Shown here: in pieces, positions 1-11,659 of the stretch
How the letters are laid out: every line of letters starts with the position of its first letter
How positions within the stretch are numbered: the stretch's first letter is position 1
Origin: Neoarius graeffei
Lineage: Eukaryota > Chordata > Actinopteri > Siluriformes > Ariidae
Reading direction: 5' to 3'
Length of the DNA: 64,000 bases
Assembly: GCF_027579695.1 (NCBI RefSeq)
Contig: NC_083596.1
Span: forward strand, 12,730,798 to 12,794,797
Program-made: the position numbers and the translations under genes
The notes under the pieces: model-generated
What the model was told of the DNA's origin: nothing
The model's input: the letters and a program-made list of their open reading frames with translations, nothing else
The model's database searches: none

Positions 1-2431
1 AATTCATAAACCTCTGAGGTTTTGGTACTTCAACTAAACCTGCAACCAAGCTTTCACCAGCAACATTCAAAACCCACAGCCGTCAGAAACACAGGTTCAG
101 GATCTTAAAGCTCAAACGATTTCGTATCTCGTGACAGAAAAGCACAGCTGCATGATTGGATTTTTTCTTTTTTCTTAATGCTACAAAACACACTGGTCAC
201 TAATATCATATAGTTGTCATGAGAGTTTGAGCTTCAGTATGGTGTAGCAATACTGTAATTGTTAAAAACAAACTAAAATTAAATTTCAGAGAAATTAAAT
301 GAAATGGATTATGAAAAACATGGACAAAATGAAAAAAAAAACCAGCAACCAGAAATAAAAGCTGTGTGTTGTCTTGAACAGTTCCTCATACAAATCTTAT
401 GTAACATTGAGAACCCCTTTTGAAAATTCAAATTTTTAAATTTAAAAAATTTAAATTATTTTTGACAATAACTTAATTTTAAGTTTGTTTCAATCTGTTT
501 ATTCATAAATCATGTATTATTTTTATTTAATTGTAGTCTTGCACTTTGGATATCAGACTGGACATAAATATTAATTAAATATCCATTATATAACACATGA
601 AAAGATGTAAATATAATATATAACATATATTACATACACAGTTGTATACAAGTGATCACAGTAATAAGACACAAAATTTGGCAATTTTTTCATTTTATAA
701 TAATTTCATTCAAAAACTTATTTGTTGAATGTTCTCATTCAGATCAGTCCTTGGACAGGAAAATCGGGGGAGGAAGAAAAAAGAAAAAAATAAGTATCTG
801 CCTCAGATTTCCCTTTCATGACATTACGAGTGCAACCCAAGAAGTCTTGTTATCTTGTGGCCGGTTTTTTCCCCTGCTAGCGACTTTGTGCAATGATTAT
901 TTTGATTTTCACCGCCTCCTCTGATCCTTCCAATGACAAATGAAGTGTCTAACCGCGGAGGGGCAGGGCACATCAGAGCGGTTACGGGGAGACTCTGAGT
1001 ACACATGGCTACATCAGACATCTAGCAGGAGAGAGAAATGGGGGATCAGTGGAGTAAAGAGAACGCCAGAGAAGGCCAAGGAACTAGGCCAAACACAGGC
1101 TCGCTTGTAACATTACCTTCGTACACAGAGAGCTCTCACTCATGAATTCGAGAAGAGGGATCGTTGGTTGTTGGGGTTTTTTTTCGAAATCATGGGGGGG
1201 GGCATCTGTGACCTGTGATTTTTAAACTGTTCCAGTTCACCCGGTGCATGACTAAGAGGTTTGAGGGTGAGTGAAGAAAATGCTGTCGAGTTTAGGGTCT
1301 CAAGATTGTATTACTAAATAAGACACATAGCCAGAAAAATCAAATCGCTATAAATACACTGAATACAGAACGAGGATGGAAAAAATGCAGTATGATGCGA
1401 TTTTTTTTTTTCCCCCCTTATAGGTTTTCCTTAACCTTCAGTCAGAATGCAACAGGAAGAAATGAAACTACATAAGCAGGACCTTTGACGCTACCAGCAG
1501 CATTAACAGAGAGAAAATTTAGTAAATAAACTGAACCATATCTCAGCATCAAAGTGCACCAGGACGTACCATACAATCATCTTCAAAAAAGAAAGAAAGA
1601 AAAGGAGGAAGAGCTTGGAAAACACTAAAAAACCATTAACAATGTAAGCGCCTGACATTAGCATGGCCAAACCAGAGGCCCATCATTTCTTATGAATAAT
1701 ATAAGCCACATGGAGACGAGAGAGGGGACTTGTTTTCCAGGCTCTGATGCGTGAGGAGAGCCCAACAAAGCTAGAGGTTGCTTTAGGAAGCCAGGGACAG
1801 CGAGCAGTGGGAGGAAGGTGTTGACTAAATGCGAACGAGTCGGTGTCACAAGGCACCGCAGTGTAGCGATAACCCACTTTTTCCTCTGCCAGTCAGTCTG
1901 ACGACTTTATAAGGGCTTTCTGATCGGCTACCCATGACCTGAGGACTCTCAAAATAACACCAGACTCGTGGAGAACGTCCTGAGCACTTCCCCCTAGTGC
2001 GCAGTATACATCATACAGTACAGAAAAATATTTCCACAAACGTTCTACTAATTACTAAATCAGTCCTGATTAGTTCATCTACTTCAAGAGCTTTAATCAG
2101 CACTTTTATCCATTATAGCTGAAAGTACAAGTGTAGTCTGGATAGCCTCCAACATACATTCTACCACAGCGCTGTTGAATTCTCAGATTTAATAACTGGT
2201 CAAAAGGTGTGTAATTTCCTAAAACGGCAGCTCTGACACGAGATCCGGCTGTAATTCAAATCACAGGTTTATATTCATTCATTCATGCACTTGTTCTAAT
2301 ACACTACTGTTTTGAGAATGCGTTCACAGGGACTTACATGGCAAATAATCTAATCTAATCCAAATAATACACAGATTTCTTTAAAAAAAATACATTTGTA
2401 AAGTTAACCAAGAAAAATGTATAATCAATTT
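1..2431. other. Intergenic stretch with no recognised gene
   Basis: AT-rich with several homopolymer runs. Short open frames on both strands show no family motif or splice structure. 2170-2240 resembles the GTTGAATTC/TTCTATAACGGCAGCTCTGA repeat. It could hold the 3' UTR of a neighbouring gene; I see no proof. Confidence 0.3.
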
Positions 2432-2531
2432 TATTCTATCCACATTCACTGGATATGAGCAATCGCACGCTCTGATTGGCTACTCTACTACTAGGATATC
2501 AGCTCATATACCATGAGAAGAGTAAAACAAA

Positions 2532-2819
2532 ATGGCGGAGCGTGTTGCTGAACCAACCGAGGATGAAATAAAAACCCCAAAAAGATACAAAAAAGCCAAC
2601 AACAAAGTATTTGATAGTAAGAACGTATCTTTTTTTCCCCAAGAATTATTATTACAGCATTTTTCACAAATTGTTCCTGTCATTTCACTGGTTTGTTTAC
2701 ATCCTTCATGTTTAAGCATTAAAATTTGTTGAATTTTTTTAGACTGGTTCAAAAGCTCAGAAGAAAAGTTTGAAAATTACATAACTGAAATGTCCAAGGA
2801 AGAATTAATAGTCCGCCTG
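2532..2819 (+). pseudogene. Crypton-type recombinase N-terminal exons (remnant)
   Basis: Exon 2532-2616 encodes [15 protein letters not shown]... KVFD and ends at GTAAGAACG. Exon 2743-2819, after TTTTTTTAG, encodes WFKSSEEKFENYITEMSKEE and LIVRL before GTAAGC. Other copies restore TLLENKTPKNTKKATKYGIK between them. Short N-terminal exons of this type, with acidic start, KNTK...VF and a later EELxxxL, are familiar from fish Crypton/KIAA1958-like (DUF3504) proteins. The catalytic tyrosine-recombinase part is absent. Homology is my recognition, not a search. Confidence 0.45.
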
Positions 2820-2917
2820 GTAAGCAAAAAACATGGAATTGTTTGTTTTTGTGATAGAAGCATGAAATTTGCATCACTAGCTCAAGTTGATGTATATAAT
2901 AATTCTAGATATGAAGG

Positions 2918-2976
2918 CTCCAGCTTGCCTGCGACCCTGTAGAAGGATAAAGCGGCTAGAGATAATGAGATGAGAT
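2918..2976 (+). repeat. 5'-truncated L2/SINE tail insertion
   Basis: Carries only the conserved tail (CCAGCTTGCCTGCGACCCTG... GAGATGAGATG). Flanked by a 7-bp direct repeat ATGAAGG, and the uninterrupted host sequence is visible in the inverted arm near 5520, so this is a genuine target-primed insertion. Confidence 0.7.
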
Positions 2977-4354
2977 GAGATGAAGGCATTTCAAATTCAG
3001 ATTCTAAACCCTGGAATACACATGCACAAAATTGACCAAACATGAAAACGAGGCTAAACGAAATTTCTTTATGCTTCTTTGGCGGGGATTGTAATCAGTA
3101 ATGACGAGGTATTTTTTTTTCAATATTTTGATATCACATGATCATATGAATCCATATTAACAGCTAAAACTTTGAACTGCAAAAATTCTCTTCTGGCAGC
3201 CTTTTTATTTACTTAAAGGAGAACTGAAGTAATTTTTAAACTTGCTTTATTTCTTCATTAACGTGTTATTCAATTACGTTTTGCGGTTTTAGTAACCTTA
3301 TATCATGGCTCGTATTGGCAACTAATTGCAATTAAATATTATACTTATCGGCCTATTCGGTTTTTAGCCATGTTGAATTTAGTTCGTTTGGTCCACGGCA
3401 GGCGTCGCTTATCCGCGCAATCTTCACGAAACTTGTGCGAGACTTCGAAACATGAAGAAGTGTCAGCGCTGCCATTTTGAAAACTGTTTTCCAAACAAAA
3501 TATTGCACAAAAACGAGTTTAAATGACAATTACTGCCTACTTTTGTCAAACTTTCCTGACTGCTATCAAAACAAACAAAACGTCCGTCTTGATTACGTCA
3601 GCATTCGAAAGAGGGCGCGCGCGTCTTTTGACAACGTTGACAGATGTTGGTCACTTTGATTTCCGCTGTACATTTTACTTCCCGTCCTACGATGCCTCGC
3701 ACAGGTCTCAACGAATCTCATTTACAGCCATTGCTTTGACACATGGACTGATATATTACAGAGCATATTTCAAACACTCATAACTTGCTATAGACCCTTT
3801 TCAGTCACGTGACCTTCGTAAACGCGACCACCATTTTGGACATGTAGGGGACTTCGGCTCGAATTGGTTTGAATGCGAGGAAGGCGACAAACGGAGAACA
3901 TACAAGAAAAAGGAGCGAAATGCAGAAAACACCTTCGCTATCCAGCGACGTAGGGCATTTACAGGGCGAGCAGAGGGAGAAATAATAACAGTAACGACAC
4001 ATTAGCAACGCCGTACAGAAATAACGGTTTATGGCACAGACCCTTTCGGTTCTCACTCATCTAGCTGCTACAATGACTGCTTAGACTGCAACAATAATAC
4101 CTAACACACATTTAAGTATCCGTCGTAAAGACATGAAACTCATCGAGTGACGAGTGTGTTCATTGATAAGCTAACACAATCTAAAAGTAGACATACCATC
4201 ACACTGCCCTGGCGCTGTGTACAGTTTACCTTCTATGGTTTGCGCACTCACTATTTGCCATTACTTTCTCCAACCGTTGTTACAGATTACAGGGAACGGC
4301 CTGGATTTAAGAGACAAATACATGTTCCTCTTGTTTTGAACACTTATTTGTAGG

Positions 4355-4728
4355 CAGTGCTTAATTTGTAAAGTGGGAGGTCCCGGAGCGCAGAGGATGA
4401 GCGGCTCCGGTGCGGAAAAAGGGGGGGGGGGAGGGGGGCGCGCCGCTGCGCTTCTGGGCATGTTTTGTAATAACACTGCAAATTAAGTTCATCTGCAGAT
4501 ATTTTGTGGATGTCGTTTCATGAGAGAAATCACCAACAAGACAGATATCAAAATCAGACATTAACACTAAATAAACTTGCATTTTTTTATTTAATTATTT
4601 GTTTGGTTTTTTTTGTTACATAGTCAAAAAAGGTGTCGGATCACCGGATCCAGTGTAAATAGCTGCCGGAGCCAACGCCCGAGGTTCCGGAGCGCGCTCC
4701 GGCTTGCTCCCCCTCAAATTAAGCGCTG
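4355..4728. mobile_element. hAT-type MITE, 374 bp, with 8-bp target duplication
   Basis: Ends CAGTGCTTAATTTG / CAAATTAAGCGCTG, flanked by identical TTTGTAGG at 4347-4354 and 4729-4736. An 8-bp duplication plus CAGTG-type ends is diagnostic of hAT. Interior is GC-rich with a G-run near 4421-4437 and no coding sequence. Confidence 0.85.
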
Positions 4729-4931
4729 TTTGTAGGACACTGCCTCTGATCTGTCCTACAGTCTACCAACAGCAAAGGAACACAACGCTAGCTAATGTCG
4801 TTAGCTAATAGCTACTACAGAAGAACAAAGAGGTTACAATGGGTTATTTTAGCCTATTTGGTTACACACTCGCCGCCACAGAATGTTAACAGCAATGTAA
4901 TGCCTTTTCTGGCTAATTTTATTCGTCTTAC

Positions 4932-5079
4932 CTCCAACAAAGTGATCACTGCACAAGCGCTGGTATGCCGCTATCCATCTTCTCCGTCGGTCAGCATCTA
5001 CCGGGATCCGATAAAATGATAACCCTTGCCTTGTTTGTTGATGGTTACTACATCCAGGTGCACAAGAATATAGTGGCAT
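4932..5079 (-). pseudogene. THAP zinc-finger exon of a transposase, internally shortened
   Basis: Reads MPLYSCAPGCSNH, GLSFYRIPVDADRRRRWIAA and RLCSDHFVGG, then a GTAAGA donor. It shows the CxxxC pair, the FYRIP segment, the Trp and the CxxH of a C2CH THAP finger. About ten residues normally found between Trp and LCSDHF are missing, so the finger is probably non-functional. No downstream catalytic exon remains. Confidence 0.6.
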
Positions 5080-5439
5080 GATGGAAGTCTTGCTGAAAAT
5101 AAACACTTTCTTTGCTGCCGTTCCTCAATGCTGGCTGTGGTAAACTACTGGTAGTACATGTCCAAAATGGCGGCCGCGTTTGTCGTGACGTCACGTGAAA
5201 AGGGTCCATAACAGCGACAAAATAGCTATCAAAAATGCGTTCCTATATTTAATAAAATGAGAGAAATAGAATTTTGATAATAAAAAATTTGCCTTCAGTT
5301 CTCCTTTAATACTGTATTCCTAGGTCATGTGACTAATCATGTGATATCTTTGAGAAGAAGAAATTCTCTATTTGTGAGGTAGACATTCAATCAATGTGTA
5401 ATTTTTTTGTAAGCAAGCTTATAAAAATACCTTGAAAAT

Positions 5440-5905
5440 AAAAGAAAATTCATTTAGCCTCATTTTCATGTTTGGTCGATTTTGCACATGCATATAACAG
5501 GGTTTAGAAGCCGAATTTGAAATGCCCACATATCTAGAATTATTATATGCATCAACTTGAGCTAGTGTGCCAAATTTCATGCTTCTATCACAAAGTGAAC
5601 TATTTCTCACCTTAACAGCGAACTATAAACAAACATCTAAAGCTGTTCTATACCTCAGCACAACGGCACTTTTTGCAAAAAACACTAGTCAGTTCAGGTT
5701 TTGAAGAAGTCCACCTAAGCGGACGTTTTGTATAAAGTTTTATTTATCGAATTTGCAAAAAATAAAAATGCTCGGTTTCTCAAAATCCAATGAATGTGGA
5801 TAGAATAAAACAGTTATTCCACTCAATCTCGTCATACAGGCTTATAGTGCTATGTGCCTCGTCAGCTATCAGCTCATGTATGACTTGATTTCGTGGAATA
5901 ACTTA
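5440..5905. mobile_element. Crypton-like family copy 1, inverted arm and right terminus
   Basis: 5440-5610 is the reverse complement of 2845-3070. 5735-5905 carries the family's right end: ATCCAATGAATGTGGATAGA, then the palindromic block running from TTATTCCACTCAATCTCGTC to GATTTCGTGGAATAACT. Confidence 0.6.
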
Positions 5906-5906
5906 A

Positions 5907-6116
5907 CCTCCTAAGGCCCAAGCTGTTGTTTTTTTTTACATGCATTTTTTATTTCTTTTTGCTATTTGGGCTTATTAGAACCTGATTAGAATAAAAACTA
6001 AGCATCATCTTTGATAAGATGTACTTTTTGAGAAAAAGTATGTCCACATATGTGGATTCTTGTTCTGAATTTCTAAAAAGTGCTGTCCACGTATGTGACC
6101 GCTAAGCCCTAGGAGG
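5907..6116. mobile_element. piggyBac-like MITE, 210 bp
   Basis: Inverted ends CCTCCTAAGGCCC / GCCCTAGGAGG, flanked by TTAA at 5903-5906 and 6117-6120. It inserted at the TTAA that ends the Crypton-like palindrome. No coding capacity. Confidence 0.75.
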
Positions 6117-6120
6117 TTAA

Positions 6121-8880
6121 ATATAATGAAGTTATCTGGAAGAAGATACAGTATTTATTTAACATTTATTTATATACACAGCACCTCCAGTGAGCACTTT
6201 TTAACAGCCAGTATGTTTTTTTCACAACAGGAGAATCTTCAGGACAGAAGGTGTCACTCGTTCTAATTTCGTTACCCTCAAAAAAGACACTGGTTTAAAA
6301 AATAAATAAAATAAATAAAAAAAAAACACTACTTGTTATACGTAGCTACTATAAAAAAAAAATAGAAATAGGTTCCCGATGAGTACACATGGCTACTGCT
6401 TATTAATAAAATTGTTTTCTGATCCCATGTCCAGACAGTAAATATAGAATATATACATGTTATCAATTACACGCACCTCATCTCTTGCAAGCATCACCAA
6501 GCTGTGATCAGCATCAGGGCTTGTAGCATTTTGTTTACTGTGTTTTGTTCAAAATACAGTGCTGTGAACTAGATCTATTTTCAAAATAGTAAGAAAGCAC
6601 TTGTTCATGAATTGTCTTCGAAGCATTATGTAGTACTAATGAGCACATTTTGTTTCACAAGTGTAGCGTAAAGACTCTAAAATAAAAAATTTAAATAAAA
6701 AAATTCAAGCGAATAGCAGAAGTTTGATATCGGCTTCTCAAAATATCTGCCAAAAAGCTCAAAAAAAAAAACCCACCTTTCATTTGACCTTTCAGAAGGA
6801 CCAAACAAAAGCTGTGATAATCAAAAGGTCAGTTTTCTTAAAATAAACACCACTTACTTGATATCGAATCGGTAGCCTTAGCGAACCATGAGGTGAATTT
6901 CGTTTATCTTTTTATCTGCCGATTATCTTCCGATACTACGAAGTGATAATGAGATTTCTCTTATTTCATTTCTGGTTCTGATTGGTTCTGAAGTTTATCA
7001 AGAAATAGAAAGGGTAATAGAACTTGATCAGGATAAGTGCTGATTGGTTACGAAGTTTTGCTATTGTTACACTCATTCTTACAACACAATGATACACTTG
7101 TCCTTGTGTACCTTTGCTAACGCGAGATCAACTGTTCGTATCGTGAGATCACGATTCGCCGTTCTGGTGATTGTAATGCTTATGGGTATGTGCATGTGCA
7201 GCGCGCTATTGTTACACTCATTCTTACAACACGATGACATAGTGGCTCCGCCTCTATGAGGCAGTAGCCACAAAAATAAGTGATAATAGAAGCTTGTCTT
7301 GCGGATGTTCTAGACATTAAATATAACTATAAATGGATAAAAAGTACAATATGTTGTGTCCTTTATTATTAATAAATTTAAGTATTTCTTGAAAATTTTC
7401 TGTTATATAACAGGAATAAAACACTTTGGGACGTTCGGGCATAGGAAAATAATCACGTTGGGGCACATCAACCACCCTTGCATTGATTATTTTCCTCTTA
7501 CAGCATACCCCGTTGTGTTGAATTCCTTCCACAAATTTCGATATTTCCTCCAAACTTCAGCACTTGATCAAAACGATTACCCACATCTTCACATTCAAGA
7601 AAAGAGAAGAAAATTAATAGTAATTCAATAATACAGTCCTGAACTGAAAAACAAACCAGCAACAGATGAAAAAAAAACCGGGGGATGTAAAGGAGTTTGA
7701 GAAACCCTTGCGTGCTGAGAGCTCTGTCGCAAGCAGACAGATCACATTCTCTCTCCATGTGCTGTAACCAAACGCTCACGCTTCAAATTCACTTAGCTGT
7801 CTGAATAGAGTGCATAAGGATTTATCGCAGTGGGCCGAAAGACTTGAGCAGGCCATCCTGCATCCTACCTTACACTGGGCTTAACCCATATTTCATGTGT
7901 CAGTGACAGGTGGTAGCAGAAACCAGAGAAAAGGTTTTATTTCTCCTTGTTTATTAGAATTAATGGGATTTCAGTGTGTTCGGTATGCCATAAGCACATC
8001 ATCAAACCATGAGGATGAAAACGTATTAGAAGGCTGAAAAGTAGGCATCAAAGGCCCACTAAAAATAAATTCGATTTAAAAAAATTTAATAGGACTAAAA
8101 GGAATATATTATGGTATTTAAACATAGACAAATTCCCCTAATAATTTGCATATGACCAGAAACATTTGATTCGAACCCAGGCCTAGAAGGTGTGCAATTA
8201 AACAATTTGTATTTCTGTTGACTCAAACGAACCTTGTACCACAGATCAAGATCCAAAGCAGGTCTTTGAAAACTGGCTTTAAAAGCCACAAAGCTGATCT
8301 AAACCTACATTCCCAGGACTCCACCGCCTTTACTCTGTAAAACAAGTGACAGCGCTTTACAGATGTGCACTTTCCCTTATTGGGTCCTGTGGTGCCAATT
8401 AGGCTCCACATCACCATGAGGAGGAAAAAGTTCTGGCGGACTGATTGTGCAAAGATTAGATCTAACGTCAGGATTATTACAAAAACAGAAGGGTTTGGGT
8501 GGAACTTTGAAGCAACTCATGGTTCAGGTGTGAAGTTCAGGATTTCAGCAGTACAATATGGAGTTCGTATTGAGGACTTCACAGGTGGGGACACATAAGA
8601 TCCAGATGCTGACACATTGTGACGTGGTTTCATGATGAAAAGTAAATAAGTTTACAAAGAAACTGAACGAGTGTAACACAATGGCATTATCTGTATCTGC
8701 ATTTGTTTATTGCTTAAAATCTTCATCATGAATACGCATCACGATCCTGAACAGGCGGTTACTACGTAAGCGCATCGTGCAACAATGCACAAGCTTCGTA
8801 AATGATCACTCGCACCAACATGACTTTCGCATTGTGTCCTGAATCAATGTACACCCTCTGAACCTTTCTGACAAACTTCA
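6121..8880. other. Intergenic, no gene recognised
   Basis: A 36-bp direct repeat (ATTGTTACACTCATTCTTAC core) occurs at about 7062-7097 and 7207-7242. 7420-7500 is a palindrome-like block containing AGGAAAATAATCA and its complement. Otherwise only AT-rich unique-looking sequence. Confidence 0.35.
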
Positions 8881-8916
8881 TTTTCATCTTTAATTTAATA
8901 TAACAACAACAGCTAG

Positions 8917-9575
8917 ATAGAGACTGTGACTAAAGTCACAGTAATTTGTGCTAGCTGTTACAAACCGGGACGTCAGAACAGTAAGAGATAGAGAATGACG
9001 CTTAGTGAGGAAAAGTTGCGCCCTGCCACCCGGAACAAAATTTAAAAAAAAAAAACCTGATTGAAAAAAAAAAACATGAAACTTGATAGAGTTATAAGTG
9101 ATTGAAAAAAGCCCATTTTTCATGAATCATTCTGGTTCGGTGATCCAGATCAGCACCAAAAGTCATAGCAACATAATTCAGCCCAGCGGTATTCTTCATG
9201 TGAAATTTGGTGATGATTGGTTGAAAACTGAGGGAGAAATACAGTAGAGTTCCACAAAACGTTAAGAGAATAATAATACAAAGAAGAAGAAAAGAAGAAC
9301 TGGACAGATACTGTGAGGAAAGTTACAGTAATTTGCGATAGCTCTTACAAACCCAGATGTCTGGTCACCGTACCCTGTAGATCTGGAATGGTAAGAGGTA
9401 GAGAATGACGCTTAGTGAGGAAAAAATCCCGTTTTTCATGGATCATTCCGGTTCAGTGATCCAGATCAGCACCAAAAGTCATAGCAACTTAATTCAGCCC
9501 AGAGGTATTCTTCATGTGAAATTTGGTGATGATTGGTTAAAAAAAAAACTGAGGGAGAAATAGCATCCTAAAAAC
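8917..9575. repeat. Diverged tandem duplication, about 390-bp unit, two copies
   Basis: 8917-9245 and 9312-9565 share several blocks, including AGAGAATGACGCTTAGTGAG, GATCCAGATCAGCACCAAAA and TGTGAAATTTGGTGATGATT, with small indels. No coding sequence. Confidence 0.7.
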
Positions 9576-9768
9576 ATTAGGAGGAGAAGAAGAAAAAAGA
9601 AGAAAGTAGAAAGATCCTGAGTAAGAATAACAATTTATGCCAGCACTGCAAGTGCAAATTAATAATAATAATGATGATGATGAATAACAGTGCACCTATT
9701 AAACAAGAACTGCCCCTAAAATTATCCTTATAAGCAATACATTTACATTTATTTTGGTTCTAGTTCAT

Positions 9769-10482
9769 TGAAGCTAGATGGCCTTTCAATTTCATAAGAT
9801 CAGTGAAATTTAGTTCCCTCTGAAATTTGTTTATTTCTGTAATATCTCACAAAATATCAGGCCATTCTGTGGCTGGGAAGTAATTTAATTTGAAGGGATT
9901 AAAGCAAATAATGTCCACGAAATCGCTCGCTTTGCGCAGTCAAGCAGACAGAGGAAGTCTGTGTGCGCATGCGCAGGTTTACCTTGACCATACACTGATG
10001 GTTACATCATTCTGTCGCTAAATGAATAGCTGATCACACTGAGGTGCTCGCTGTCCACTGATGTTTATTAGTTTGGGCCTGCATTTCCTTTCCTTCATAT
10101 ATAACATAATGTCTTTTCTTCTCGCTTTCCGTTACTGTAGTCGGTCTTTCACGTTTCATTCGCACACTCCCGTCCTCCATTTTTCTCTCCTGTTTCAAAT
10201 TTGTATCCCACAATGCCTTGCGCGAATGGGGAAAGCCCACCACATTATGCATAATGTGGTAGCTTGTATTGGGTCATGGTGAAGCAGGAAAAAATAGTGG
10301 AGAATTTAGGGCCACATGGCCCTAAATTCAGTAATTGTTGTATTTTTTTTTTAAAACTAATAAAATTGGAAGTCTGTGATTTGAATTCAGTAGCTTTCGA
10401 TCCACTAAACAAAAATTATTGTCAGGGAAAATTCTTTTTATGACCTACACTTGAAAAATCTGAAAGGCAGTCTAGCTTTAAC
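9769..10482. mobile_element. Non-autonomous DNA transposon, complete copy (714 bp)
   Basis: Terminal inverted repeats AAGCTAGATGGCCTTTCA / GAAAGGCAGTCTAGCTTTA. A second, right-truncated copy lies at 41040-41603. Includes an internal palindrome TTTAGGGCCACATGGCCCTAAA at 10307. Superfamily not assigned. Confidence 0.6.
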
Positions 10483-10904
10483 AATTATTTTCAGGATTTC
10501 AGACTTATCCTATTCAAGCTTGCAGTTTTATTTTAGATGTTGTCATTCAGAGTATTATTGCTTGACAGATCCTAGTACGATTTTAAACAGGGCCTTTTTT
10601 AACTCGACTCACTGAAACTGTCAACAAACTATCAATTAAGTTGTCTTTATCAAGTCTCCAGTGGAAGTGCAATCCAAACAACCTTCAACAGTTTGCTGAA
10701 ACCAGAACACCATTAAACGTGCCCCATGAGGTAACACACATGAAAGTGAAAGCCTGTCCTTCCCAAGACGTTCATTGTTGAGATGGCGTGTCAACAACTC
10801 TGCACCCTGGATACTCAACAGCGAAGGTCACTCCAGAAGCCTTTTATTGTAATGTTATGGTCTTAGGAATTGACATCATATCGTTTCACAGCTCCAGAGT
10901 CCTC

Positions 10905-11095
10905 AGATGGATCAGGTACAGGAGTTTCGCATGTCCTCTTTGGGTTTCCTCAGGGTTCTCTTGTTTCCTCCTATGCCTGACAACTCTAAATGTGTGAATG
11001 GTGAACGACATGGTGTTCATGCAGGGTGTACGTCCACTTTACGCACCACAACTCTGACCAGGATAAAGCCGTTACTGAAGACAAACGAATGAATG
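10905..11095 (+). repeat. Diverged L2-like 3' tail
   Basis: GGGTTTCCTCAGGGTTCTC... CTCTGACCAGGATAAAGCCG... GAATGAATGAA is a decayed form of the common fish L2/SINE tail ending in (GAAT)n. Confidence 0.55.
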
Positions 11096-11659
11096 AAAAG
11101 AACGGACATCTCTGCTGCAGCATGTTACACAACGGATATGGAAGCTCAGTTATTTTCTCTCACCGCATACTAAATGGATGCAATGTCAACACAAAGCTGA
11201 CTTGACTTACGACCCAAATTATGCAGGTTTTGATAAGGCAGTTCACACGGCCCTGTCGCATATCGACTGTTGACTTTCGGAGCTCTCACCAGTTTGGAAC
11301 AGCAGTGTCTCAGTCCTATCTCAAGTGGACGCTGTGTCAGCCATGGGAAAGATGATAAGCCAGTCGTTCCTCTTCACTTCAGAATAGAGCTGGGGTTCGG
11401 AAAAAAGCAATCTGATAGGACGGACTCAAGAGCGCTCTCGTCTGTCTCAGGGTCTAAGTCCTATCTCGGAGGTTTTAATAGCTCACGTACAGGATCCCTG
11501 TTAAGGACAGGCATTTGTCTTGATCAATACTGAGGTCTACAGTAAGACTGGCGCGTATATTAGTGTAGAAAACTGGGTTTTTGGCTGCTATGCTCAAGTT
11601 AAAGCATCATCTAGGAGATATGTACATGGACTTTGATTATGATTAAAACATACAGTACG

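Larger units (their letters stand above)
2432..3216 (+). mobile_element. Crypton-like inverted-repeat family, copy 1, left part with two exons
   Basis: Starts with the family's terminal repeat (TTCTATCCACATTCACTGGA) and carries a short ATG exon and a second exon, then intron-like sequence whose inverted copy lies at about 5440-5610. Interrupted by a TTAA-flanked insertion at 3217-5305; the right end resumes at 5735-5905. Confidence 0.6.
3789..5210 (-). mobile_element. THAP-bearing DNA transposon remnant
   Basis: Long inverted ends TATAGACCCTTTTCA... CCATTTTGGACATG pair with 5150-5210 with few mismatches. The only coding trace is a THAP exon at 4932-5079. THAP domains are the DNA-binding heads of P-element, Kolobok and related transposases. 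No clear target duplication found. Confidence 0.55.
3217..5305. mobile_element. TTAA-flanked DNA transposon (Kolobok/piggyBac type), with internal insertions
   Basis: Terminal inverted repeats AGGAGAACTGAAG / CTTCAGTTCTCCT with TTAA on both sides (3213-3216 and 5306-5309). TTAA duplication is known for piggyBac and Kolobok; no transposase is left to decide. The centre is occupied by a THAP-bearing element. Confidence 0.6.

Noticed and set aside
652-924. A 90-codon frame near the left edge
   Set aside because: Composition is AT-rich and Lys-run-driven; no conserved motif or neighbouring exon.
3789-5210. An 8-bp target duplication for the THAP-bearing element
   Set aside because: I compared several possible ends, but the flanks do not match, so superfamily assignment by duplication was dropped.
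11270-11533. An 87-codon plus-strand frame
   Set aside because: No recognisable domain or splice context; sequence is ordinary intergenic DNA.
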